From Akebia trifoliata (lineage: Eukaryota > Streptophyta > Magnoliopsida > Ranunculales > Lardizabalaceae): a stretch of 64,000 nucleotides of DNA. Under the pieces are notes generated by a model. The model saw only the letters and a list, made by a program, of their open reading frames with translations. It did not search any database and was not told the DNA's origin. Every line of letters begins with the position of its first letter. Within the stretch, counting starts at the first letter, position 1. Shown piece by piece: positions 22,062 to 31,724 of the stretch. The DNA lies in assembly GCA_017979445.1 (NCBI GenBank), contig CM030710.1:14680248-14744247 (forward strand). Reading direction: 5' to 3'. A program made the position numbers and the translations under genes.

Positions 22062-23270
22062 GAATTCCCAGAAGAAGCATCAAGGAAGGAACGGCAGACC
22101 CTACTAAGATTAGCATCTCAATTTATCCTGTGCGCGGGAAGCTTATACAAAAGGTCTTATGATGGGATTCACTTGTCGTGTGTTGATGAAGATCAAGCTG
22201 AACAGATAATGATTGAACTACATTCAGGAGAATGTGGCCCTCACATGAGTGGGAAAATGTTAGCTAAGAAGATTATGAGATAAGGATACTATTGGCCCAC
22301 GATGGAAACAGATTGTCATCACATGGTCAAAACCTGTCATAAGTGCCAAATACATGCGAACCTGATACATGTGCCGCCATCTCAATTAGTGGGTTTGACT
22401 TCACCATGGCCATTCTCAGTCTGGGGAATTGATATTATTGGTAAAATATCACCTAAGGCATCAAACGGGCACGAATACATTTTGGTTGCCATCGATTATT
22501 TTACCAAATGGGTTGAAGCTGCCTCTTATGCTGTCCTTACTGCGTCTCGAGTTGCAAAGTTTATTCAAACGAACATCATCAATCGATACGGGGTACCTTC
22601 AGACTTGATCTCCGATAACGGGTCGCACTTCAAAGCTGAGGTTATCAAATTGTGTTCAAAGTTCAAAATCTCACACCATAAATCATCTCCTTACCGACCT
22701 CACACTAACGGAGCAGTCGAAGCAGCTAATAAGAATATTAAGACTATCCTTAGGAAAATGTGTCAATCACATCGAGATTGGTCAGAAAAACTGCCATTTG
22801 CATTATGGGCATATCGAACCTCAATTCGATCTTCCACCGGAACTACTCCCTACTCCTTAGTATATGGCATGGAAGCAGTCTTGCCAGTTCAAATGGAGAT
22901 TCCATCTCTCAGGGTTCTGTTAGAAAGTCAGTTGTCAGAAGCAGACTGGGTTCGCCAACGGTATGAAGAGTTGAATTTGATCGAGGAAAAACGACTGAGA
23001 GCGTTGTATCACGTGCAAGCTTATCAAAGAAGAGTCGCTCGTGCGTTTGACAAGAAAATCAAGGCCCGTCACTTACAAGTCAGGGATTTAGTACTTAAAG
23101 ATAACAAGGCACCTATTTTTGATCCTAGGGGAAAGTTCAAACCAAATTGGGGAGGTCCGTTCATCGTCAAAGAAATATTACCAGGAAAAGCTGTCAGACT
23201 TCAAGATCATGATGGAATCGAGTTACCAGAACCAACCAACCTTGACCAAATCAAACGGTACTACATTTAA
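22062..23270 (+). pseudogene. pol: Integrase (OGR-1), catalytic core intact
   Basis: Zinc-binding HHCC region at about 22210-22350 (ELHSGECGPHMSGKM, KTCHKCQIHAN), with one stop at about 22281. The remaining 322 codons are open: SPWPFSVWGIDIIGKI holds the first catalytic Asp, SDLISDNGSHFKAE the second, GAVEAANKNIKTIL the Glu. The C-terminal part is complete (ALWAYRTSIRSSTGTTPYSL, YGMEAVLPVQMEIP, GKFKPNWGGPFIVKEIL, ending QIKRYYI and TAA at 23268-23270). Integrase joins the DNA copy to the host chromosome. No chromodomain follows. Confidence 0.85.
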
Positions 23271-24843
23271 GGAGGCCATCTTTGGCCGAATCAATTTCCT
23301 TGCTACCCAGTTCGTTATATCCTTTCTCAGCCCTTTGCAACCTTTTCAAAAAAAATATATATATATTGTGCCTTGTATTTCTTAGCCCGATCACCTAACC
23401 TAGGGGAGGGAAACTCTGAACTACGTTTTGGTCTGATCCCAAAATCTTGGGGTACGTAGGCAACCTGAGAAGTTACTTCAGGCCCGACCACATCAATAAT
23501 AAAAAATAAAAAAAAATAAAAAAAAATCAAGAAAAAATTCAAAAGAAAAGGAATATCATTCAAAATGGGGAAGAAAATTTAAAGAAAAAGAAATAATGCC
23601 ACACAAGGGGCATTTGGGTTTTGAGCCTCAAAATTCCTTTCCTTTTATACCCAGTCCTAAGCTTACCTATAAAAGTCCTCCTAAGTACCGTGTGAAAAGT
23701 CAAGGAGGGTGGCAAAGTATGATCAGACAGTAACTCCAGAAGTTCAGAAGAGAAGGAGAAGATAAAAAAATGATGAAGCCTGCTAAGTTGAAAACCCGAA
23801 AAGGGCGACTTAGGCAAAAATTAAGGTAAGCTCGCAAGGTTGAAAATTTGAAAGGACAACTTTGGCAACAATCAGAGCTGAGAAAAAAGAAGAAAAAAGC
23901 TCGTTAGATCGAAAACTTGAAAAGGCGATCTAGGCAAAAGCTAGAGCAAGCTCGCTAGATTGAAAACCTAAAAAGGCGATCTAGGCAAAAGTTAGAGCAA
24001 CAAAGAAAAATAGAAGAAAATCCCAAGCTGAGAGCGGTCCGAGCTGAAACATCAGAAGTCCGAATAATCGAGTTCAATACTTGTCTACGATCGATCTGAA
24101 AATTTTGACTCCCCCAAGTGAACAAAGGGAGATAAGGGTGAATTCTATGATGAAACTCGAAAGGAAATAATTTTGTGCTCTTGAGCCTGACTCAAAAACC
24201 TTCAATAAAATTAATCAAAATTAAAAGTTGAGTCTTTATTGCGCTTATGGTAATCAATTATTTCAAACCTTCATACAAGGGGCATTTTCTTTCTTTTTAA
24301 TGTAATTTTTCCCCCTTATACTAGGGGCATTTTTTTTGCACAATGTGTTCAATTATTTTCAAGGCCGTGTTCATTATCAAACTAGAGGCATTTTGTTTTT
24401 GAGCAATGTTAATCCTAAAAAATATTAAGAACCCCAAATTTAAGGTTACCCTCTTGATAACAGTTTTTTGAAAAACTTTTGATGTTCAAAAGAAATAAAA
24501 ACTCAGGTTTTAAATTCATAAAACTTTTTGTTAAATCCTTGAGGTTCAAACAAAAGCATTTTGGATCTCACATAGGAGATATAACATTCTTTCGTTCTCC
24601 AGATTCTTTTCCAGATTCAATCATTCTTGGAATCAATCATTTCTCTTCCAGATTCATTATCTTCCAGATTTATTCGTTCTCCGGTTTGTTCTAATCAGTT
24701 TTCTCCAAAATTCATTCATTCCTCTGCCAGTTTTGCTCAGTTTCCGCCAAGGGTTATCTTGGATTTTGCTATATTTGTTAATCATGTTTGAGGCGAACAT
24801 TGTTGATTTGTTAGAAGGGTTGCGTGATGAGAGATGTACCCAT
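23271..24843 (+). other. OGR-1 3' region before the array
   Basis: Non-coding. A block at about 23385-23495 (GAACTACGTTTTGGTCTGAT, GGTACGTAGGCAACCTGAGA, ACTTCAGGCCCG) is conserved in OGR-2 at about 47440-47590. Four hairpin motifs follow at 23783-23984, then several CTAGGGGCATT-like short motifs that recur in OGR-2. 24600-24760 is a pyrimidine-rich stretch with CCAGATTC repeats. No gene is seen. Confidence 0.7.
23783..23984 (+). repeat. Four hairpin-forming motifs (OGR-1)
   Basis: Stem arms at 23783-23790/23806-23813 (CTAAGTTG/CGACTTAG), 23835-23842/23857-23864 (CAAGGTTG/CAACTTTG), 23904-23911/23926-23933 (TTAGATCG/CGATCTAG) and 23955-23962/23977-23984 (CTAGATTG/CGATCTAG). Loops are A-rich, 14-15 nt. 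Stem bases change in pairs between copies. The motif recurs in OGR-2. Confidence 0.75.
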
Positions 24844-25770
24844 AGAAGAACCATACGACGAATTATTTGTCCAGCTAGTTGGCTAACCTCTAAAGCAACT
24901 GTTTATCTGTAATGCTTAGGAATGGATGACGTCAACTGTTTGACAAACGTCAACTGGTTAAAAGAATCACGGTACGCAAGCTTTATGCACGTAGAAGATC
25001 CATGCGACGAACTATTTGTCCAGCTAATTGGCTAATCTCTAAAGCAACTGTTTATCAGTAATGCTTAGGAGTGGATGACGTCAACTGGCTGACAAACGGC
25101 AACTGGTTAAAAGAATCACGGTATGCAAGTTTTATGCACGTAGAAGATCCATGCGACGAACTATTTGTCCAGCTAGTTGGCTAATCTCTAGCGCAACTGT
25201 TCATTAGTAGTGCTTAGGAGGTGACAACGTCAATTGGCTGATAAACGTCAACTGACTAAAATAATCGCGGTATGCATGCTTTATGTACGTAGAAGATCCA
25301 TACGACGAACTATTTGTACAACTAGTTGGCTAACCTCTAAAGCAACTGTTTATCAGTAGTGCTTAGGAGTGGACAATGTCAATTAGCTGACAAACGTCAA
25401 CTGGTTAGCAGCATCACATCGTCAATTGGCTGACAAGCGTCAACTGATTAGAAAAATCATGCGACGAATCATTTGTCCCGTTGGTTGGCTAATCTTTAAA
25501 GCAGTTGTTCATCAGTAATGCTTAAGAGTGCACAATATCAACTGGCTAACAGCATCATAACGTCAACTGGTTAGAAAAACTATGCGACGAATCATTTGTC
25601 CAGCTAGTTGGCCAATCTTTAAAGTAGTTGTTCATCAGTAATGCTTAAGAGTGCACAACATCAACTGGCTAGCAGCATCATAACGTCAATTGGCTGACAA
25701 ACGTCAACTGGTTAGAAAAATCATGCGACGAATCATTTGTCCAGTCAGGTGGCCAAACTCTAGTGCGAGA
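24844..25770. repeat. Tandem array, 149-bp unit, about 7 copies
   Basis: Units begin AGAAGATCCATGCGACGAAC at 24844, 24993, 25142 and 25291, with exactly 149-bp spacing. Three more diverged units begin near 25450, 25573 and 25714 with altered lengths. Each unit holds GTCAACTGG twice. It most likely belongs to the 3' region of OGR-1, but could belong to TAT-1, because both elements lose their 3' LTR here. Confidence 0.85.
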
Positions 25771-25924
25771 GCATTATTGAGTATGATAATTTTTTATTCA
25801 TACTCTTCTATATCTCTAATCAATGTGTCCCTAGTATTTAATGAGACATGTGAATTTTTTTTTTTTTAAAACCGTTCACAATTTTAACTCATGCAGGTCA
25901 GGAGTATCATGTATTTTAAGCTCG
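25771..25924. other. Tail-to-tail junction of OGR-1 and TAT-1
   Basis: AT-rich, no gene. It contains a run of T at about 25857-25867. Neither the OGR-1 LTR start nor the TAT-1 LTR is found here, so the breakpoint joining the two truncated elements lies in or next to this stretch. Confidence 0.5.
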
Positions 25925-25939
25925 TACGATAATGAGTAT

Positions 25940-26175
25940 TGTCAAACAGTTTAGGCTCGTGCCGAGGAGCATTGCCAAATAGTTTAGGCTCGGGCCGAGG
26001 AGCATTGCCAAACAGTTTAGGCTCGTGCTGGGGAGCATTTTCAAACAGTTTAGGCTCGTGCTGGGGAGCATTGTCAAACAATTTAGGCTCGTGTTGGGGA
26101 GCATTATCAAACAGTTTAGGCTCGTGTTGGGGAGCATTGTCAAACAGTTTAGGTTCGTGCTGGGGAGCATCATTC
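25940..26175. repeat. Tandem array, 33-bp unit, 7 copies
   Basis: Units of the form AGTTTAGGCTCGTGCTGGGG plus AGCATTGTCAAAC at a strict 33-bp spacing. They sit directly downstream of the TAT-1 pol stop codon. Because 33 is a multiple of three, several frames are open across the array (an 11-residue repeat on each strand), which does not by itself show coding. Confidence 0.9.
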
Positions 26176-26177
26176 TT

Positions 26178-27240
26178 TTAAGCATAGCATCTTTTGAGGA
26201 ATTTATCGTTAATTGTACCAAGACGTAATCCTTCTGGTGTTATAAGAAGATATACTCCATTAGTGTATACTTCTTTCACTACATGAGGCCCATCCTATTT
26301 TGGATCAAACTTCTTTCCAGAACGGTGTGAAAGGATGATTGGTCGTTGTACAGCGAGAACTAAATCGCCAACGAAAAAATGTGGTCGAACTTTCTTATTG
26401 AATGCACGTGATAGACGGGCTTGGTAACACTCTAGTCGTTGTTGTGCTTCCAATCTCTTTTCATCCAATGCTTCAAGTTCAACCAGACGTAACTTGCCAT
26501 TCTCATCGTAAGTTAGACCTCCTTGGATTACAATCCTTAATGAAGGTATCTGACATTCCAAAGGGAGAACAGCTTCTACTCCATAAACCAATGAGTAAGG
26601 TGTGGCTTGTGTGGGGGTACGGTATGAGGTTCTGTATGCCCATACTGCTTCTCCAATTCGTTCATGCCAATCTTTTTTAGATTTTTAGACAACCTTCTCA
26701 AGAAGCTTGCAGAGAGTTTTGTTGAAGGCTTCGGCAAGTTCATTTGCTGCAACGTTGTACATTGTAGAACATCTCTGCTTAATGTTAAACTTCATGCAGA
26801 ATTGATCCATCAGCGTATTGCTAAAAGATTTCCCATTATTTGTCATGATATATCGTGGAATGCCATAACGGAAGACGATATTACTTTTGATGAAGTCGAC
26901 TACCGTTTTTTTCTTGACCTCTCGAAGGGGAACTCCTTCAACCCACTTAGAAAGGTAATCAGTTGCGGCAAGGATATAAAGATGTTGTCTTGAGGATTTT
27001 GGGAGTGGTCCAACTACATCAAGTTCCCACCCGTCAAAGGACCAAGATATGATTGTAGGATGCAATGGATCCGGTGGTTGACGAATATAATCTCCATGAA
27101 ATTGGCAAGCTTTACACCTCTTTGCATGGTTTAAAGAATCTTTCATCATAGTAGGCGAGTAAAATCCCATCCTCTTCAGATTGTGATGGAGTTTTGACCC
27201 TGACTGATGTGAACCGCACACTCTAGAGTGTGCTTCTTCT
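26178..27240 (-). pseudogene. pol: Integrase (TAT-1), catalytic Asp lost
   Basis: Zinc-binding part near 27240-27100 (SRVCGSHQSGSKLHHNL, AKRCKACQFHGDYI). In the core, FDGWELDVVGPLP keeps the first Asp, but the second motif is MTNNGKSF where Asp-Asn-Gly is expected, so the second catalytic residue is Asn. The Glu is present in NELAEAFNKTL. A stop near 26687 splits core from C-terminal half (MVYGVEAVLPLECQIPSLRI, VRPHFFVGDLVLAVQRP), and another stop near 26297 replaces the Trp of DPKWDGP. The gene ends LKRCYA and TAA at 26180-26178. Confidence 0.85.
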
Positions 27241-28940
27241 AAAGCATCTCGGATTTCATCATCTCCGAGACATCTCATTAAGATATTGTTGAAAGAGCGA
27301 CGATATAACTTATCGTTGAAATATAAAAATTGAGGTGCGCTACGACATATTTCGATTTCATACTTTAAGTCGTCTGGCAGCTGTCCATACTGTAGATAGT
27401 CGATAAGTGGCTGTCTCCAATCTTTGACTTCGGTTATTTCGACGGTGTTCGCTTCGTGCAATTCGCAATTTTCCTCTATCAAAAGAGGTAGTACCCACCT
27501 ATGGTAGATAGGGATACTCATTGTCTCTCCTTCTAACATAACCAAACTTGCAGCAAGACTAGCTAAAGCGTCAGCCTGTTTGTTTTCGGCTCTTGGTATG
27601 TGTTTGATGATGACGTCTTCAAATTGACTTAGAAGTTGTGTAGCATACTGGTGATAAGGTACCAACTCATGTTTTCGAACGTCATACTCTGTTGAGAGCT
27701 GATTGATAACAAGCTGTGAGTCCCCATACACATAGAGTTGGTGTAACTTCATCTCCAGCCCGAGTTTTAAACCAATGATCAGAGATTGGTATTCTGCAAC
27801 ATTGTTTGAACATAATTTCGCTAAGGCAAATGAAAATGGCAATACCTCATTTTGTGGGATGATAAAAATTACACCTGCCCCCGCTCCATCTCTTCTAGCT
27901 ACGCCATCAAAGAACATTCTCCAAGCTGGAAGCACATCAATAGAGAATACTTCTTCGTCGGGCAAGTCGTGAGACAATTCCCATTCAGTTGGAATAGGAT
28001 GATCAGCAAGAAAGTCAGCTAACGCCTGCCCTTTTACAGCTTTTTGAGGGATGTAAATAATCTCAAATTCTGATAAGAGAAGGGCCCATTTAGCTAGTCT
28101 TCCTGACAAGATTGGCATTGTCATGATGTACTTGAGTGGATCAGCTCACGTAGTAAGTCGAATTGTGTGCGATAACATGTAATGCCGGAGTTTCTTTGTG
28201 GCAAAACTGAGCGCTAAACATGTCTTCTCGATGGGTGAATAGTTTACTTCTACTCCAACAAGAGTTCGACTCAAGTAGTAGAGTGCACCTTCTTTTCCTT
28301 CATCATTTTCTTGAGCCAACAATGCTCCTAGTGACATTTCTTGTGCACTAATATAGATAATCAATGGTTTTTCAGGAATTGGTGCAGAAAGAATAAGAGG
28401 CTTGAGAAGATACTCCTTGATGCTTTTCAAAGCATTCTCACAAGCTTCATCCCATTCAAATGATGTATCTTTCTTAATCAATCGACAGAAGGGATGACAA
28501 CGCCCAGCTAAGTTTGAAATGAACCTACGAATGTAAGCAAGTCGACCTTTAAGTTCATGAATATTTTTTGGTGCTGGCATCTTTTGAATGGCTTCAATCT
28601 TATTTCGATCTATTTCAATACCACGATGCCGAACCACGAATCCCAAAAATTTATCCGAGGTGACTCCATAAGCACATTTTAATGGATTCATCTTGAGCTG
28701 GTACCGCCGTAATCTGTCGAAGGTATCACGTAGATGTTGTAAGTGATCTTCTCTTTTCCTGGACTTTACTACTAGGTCATCAACGTAACATTCCACCTTG
28801 TCATGTAGCATGTCATCCAAGATTTTCTGCATAGCTCGTTGGTAAGTGGCACCAGCATTCTTAAGTCCAAAAGGCATAACTTTGTAACAATATATACCTT
28901 TTGGGGTATGAAAGACTGTAAGCTCCTCGCCTTTTGGCGA
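27241..28940 (-). pseudogene. pol: RT palm, RNase H and second RNase H (TAT-1)
   Basis: RT: GIYCYKVMPFGLKNAGATYQ, catalytic CYVDDLVVKS near 28780, LKMNPLKCAYGVTSDKFLGF. First RNase H: LIIYISAQEMSLGALLAQ, GALYYLSRTLVGVEVNYSPI, KKLRHYMLSHTIRL. A TGA near 28145 at an expected Arg position separates this from ADPLKYIM, and the second RNase H follows: WRMFFDGVARRDGAGAGVIF, NNVAEYQSLIIGLKLGL, VYGDSQLVINQLS, AENKQADALASLAASL. All four acidic positions of the second domain look intact. Confidence 0.85.
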
Positions 28941-29700
28941 CATTCGAATTTAATTGTAACCAGAAGATCCATCCATGAAAGACAAGGCTTCATGTCCTGT
29001 AGTCGCATCAACCATAAGTTCTATGATTGGGAACAAAAAATCATCTTTTCGACATGTATTAATCAAATCGCAAAAATCGACACATACTCGAATTTGTCCA
29101 TTCTTTTTTCTTACCGAAACTATGTTGGAAATCCAAGTTAGATACTTTACTTCTCGGATGAAGCTAGCTTCTATCAACTTGTTGACCTCTGTCTCAATCT
29201 GTGGTATCAATTCTGGTCGAAAATGACGTTGTGCCTGTTTTATTGGGCGAACTCCGTTTTTAACTGCGAGCTGATGAACAGCGATCTTCGGGTCAAGTCA
29301 TGGTATTTCTTTGTAAGTCCAAGCAAATACATCTTTGTATTCTTGTAGCAACTTGAGGTATTTGAATTCTTCATGATGGTTTAGAAGAGTGTTGACGAAC
29401 GTGGGTTGAGGCTCTTCAATTGTCCCAAGATTTATATCTTTCAAGTCGTCTACAGTGGCTTGTCCGCCTTCTTCAAAGACTGGTGGAGTATTTTCGAGTT
29501 CTTCATTTGACGACGTAGAATCTTCTTCAGGGAATTCCTCAATGGTAATATGATTTATCGAAACGACATCTTCAGAATTATCTGTTTTACTAGTTGAAGC
29601 TCTGCTGTTGCTCGTTTGGTTTGTGAGGATGATGGTGTGTCGCTTCACAACCAATGCATCTGATATCAAGACCTATAAAGCTGTTTGTCGTTTCATGCGA
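28941..29700 (-). pseudogene. pol: RT N-terminal part and linker (TAT-1)
   Basis: Linker with acidic stretch (EEFPEEDSTSSNEELENTPP) and INLGTIEEPQPTFVN, then KDVFAWTYKEIP followed by a stop near 29298. RT fingers: ETEVNKLIEASFIREVKYLT, GQIRVCVDFCDLINTCRKDD, HEALSFMDGSSGYN. A TAA near 28950 stands where Gln of the YNQI motif is expected. Continuous with the RT palm downstream. Confidence 0.8.
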
Positions 29701-30990
29701 GATGGAATAGTGCTATGTAAGCCACTACTATCTTTATGCTCCACATGTTTATTTTTTTGCTTAGGTCGACGTCGCGATTCTCTTCGTATTTTTACTCCAA
29801 CATTCTGACCAAATCTAGATATAACAGACGCACGAGGTTTATGAATTTGTACATCATGATGATCATCTAAAGCACCCAATCGGTCAAATACCGACGTGGT
29901 TGAAATGTGGCTACCAATTCAATCAAAAATTGATGTTCGTGAAACTTGTGTTTCTTCTACAGACTCATCGATGACCTCTATTGTAGTATGTTGTGAAGAA
30001 GCCGTTTTCATCTTAGAAATTTTGATTGGAGCCTCTAGTGTATAACCTAGCCCTGCTTGTGTGAATGAAACTCTTTCTCCAGCTCGAACGAGTTTGACTT
30101 GTGTTGCAGTTAAACTATGAATTTGATCAGTTTGTGGTAATTCGCCCAACCGCACAGGTTCACCTTTTTCATAACCGGCAATCTTGAATAACTTTAAAGT
30201 TTTAGGACCGAACCAACTTTTGGACTCTATTTTTGTAAGGTTGTCTTCATGGTTCCTCACAATTGACGTGGTTGGGACAACGTGTTCCATGGGTGTCCTT
30301 ACTATGTAAGATTTTTGGAGAGGTGTAACCGGAAAGGTTAACTCTTTTTTCAACGTCTCCAATTCGATTTTAGAGACAGAAGGTTTGGTCTTTGAAGAAA
30401 TCTCTTCAAAAGGTGATTGTCCCAGTTTTCATCGCGATTGTGGCACGTAGCGAAGCATTGGGGTTGGCAATACAACTATGGATGACACGTCCACCATTGC
30501 TTGACCCACCTTGATCTGTCGAGTTTCTGGTTCTTGTTTCTTATTACGTTCTTTCTAAAGCGGAGGACCAGGAGAAATTTCATCGACATCCTTCGTAGTA
30601 TGCTTTCTTTTGTCGGGTTTTTGCTTACTAGCATGAGGTACCGAAACTGGAAGTACTTCTTGAATGACATCCCCTTCAAAATAAAATTTCGCATCTGCGA
30701 AAGAGAGCTTGACTCTTATCATGTCGATCGCTCTTTGACCTCCTAAGTTGAAACCCTGAATCATCAACTTACTGCGAGCAAGTTGATCCGATGAGATGCC
30801 AACTTGTTTCATAGTACGAATTGGCATGATATTGACCGCAGAACCACAATCCAGGAGGATTCTTTGAATTTTAGTTTCTCTCACATAACCTGTAACATAA
30901 AAAGGCCTATTGTGAGGTCGAGACCCCAATTGGAGATCCTCGTCAATGAAGGTGATTGTGGCCATACACAGACCATTTTCTCATGGATCT
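29701..30990 (-). pseudogene. pro: Aspartic protease and spacer (TAT-1)
   Basis: Protease from about 30965: ATITFIDEDLQLGSRPHNRP, then active site ILLDCGSAVNIMPI (Asp-Cys-Gly-Ser), RSKLMIQGFNLGGQRAI, VSFADAK-like flap strands. A stop near 30556 and further breaks follow. The spacer at 30362-29919 contains SWFGPKTLKLFKIAGYEKGE and GERVSFTQAGLGYTLEAPIK, a conserved Tat pro-RT spacer. The polyprotein continues into RT. Confidence 0.75.
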
Positions 30991-31724
30991 ATGTTGGGTT
31001 GAACTTCCTACTTTAATTCAGTTGAGCTTTACTTTGAAGCATACTGAACCTTTTGGAGTTCATTGGAGAAATCCAAGTCAACCTGCAAATCTTTCATTTT
31101 CGAGGTGATATTGTCTTTCTCAAGTTTCTGATCTCCATCACTGGAAGTAATAAGATGTTCTTCTGATCTACTGTCGGTATCATTTTCGAGCACCTCCGCT
31201 TCCATTTGGTGACATGAAATTGTGCAGGCTTCCTTCAAGAGCTTCCTTGGTAAGAATTCTAAAAGAGTAACCAGCACACGGGGAGGTTGTTAAAAGATGT
31301 CTTCAGGGTCTGCGAGCGAAACTCGGAAAGCCATCTTCTTTATTGCTCTCTTTTGTTTCTTTAACCCTATACTTGGTTTTGACTTTCTTCTCTTTCTCTT
31401 TGACTTCGAAATAGAAGGAGTTGGCACATATATAGGGCGTCTTTTTTGACGAGTGACAACTGTCCACCCTTCGTCATCAAATGAAGCAGACTCTGAAATG
31501 TCTGACTTTGAGTTTGAAGCCGAATGAAATTGTGGTCATTGTTGAAGGGAAGTGGGAAAGGTGATGATTTTTATTTGATGTGGCCTTGTCCCCAGCGTGG
31601 GATGGGCCTTTTCAACATCGGAATGTACGGATATGAGTTGTGATGGTTTAGGTAAAACTTTGGTGATCTGAGGAGATGAAATCTGCGTAGCATACTGACT
31701 TGTCAAGAGTATTGGATCAAAAGA
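30991..31724 (-). other. Gag-protease spacer (TAT-1)
   Basis: Broken coding sequence between the zinc knuckle and protease. Short basic and acidic frames (for example DSRSEEHLITSSDGDQKLEK near 31180) are remnants of the polyprotein spacer. No separate gene. Confidence 0.55.

Larger units (their letters stand above)
10816..25780 (+). mobile_element. OGR-1: Ogre-type Ty3/gypsy element lacking 3' LTR
   Basis: About 15 kb: 5' LTR, tRNA-Arg-type PBS, 3.3-kb leader, extra ORF1 upstream of gag, gag, protease, RT, RNase H, second RNase H, integrase, then a 2.5-kb repeat-rich 3' region. Great length, ORF1 before gag and this PBS are known marks of Ogre elements. The 3' LTR is missing: the 3' region runs into the tail of the oppositely oriented TAT-1 between about 25770 and 25925. 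Coding parts contain a modest number of stops and frameshifts, so it is inactive but not ancient. Confidence 0.85.

Noticed and set aside
24844..25770. Possible CRISPR array
   Set aside because: The repeats are 149-bp contiguous units without unique spacers, and the DNA is plant. It is a tandem array.
25884..26228. Open frames on both strands across the 33-bp array as repeat proteins
   Set aside because: The unit length is a multiple of three, so frames stay open by construction. There is no start context, no family match, and the array follows the pol stop of TAT-1.
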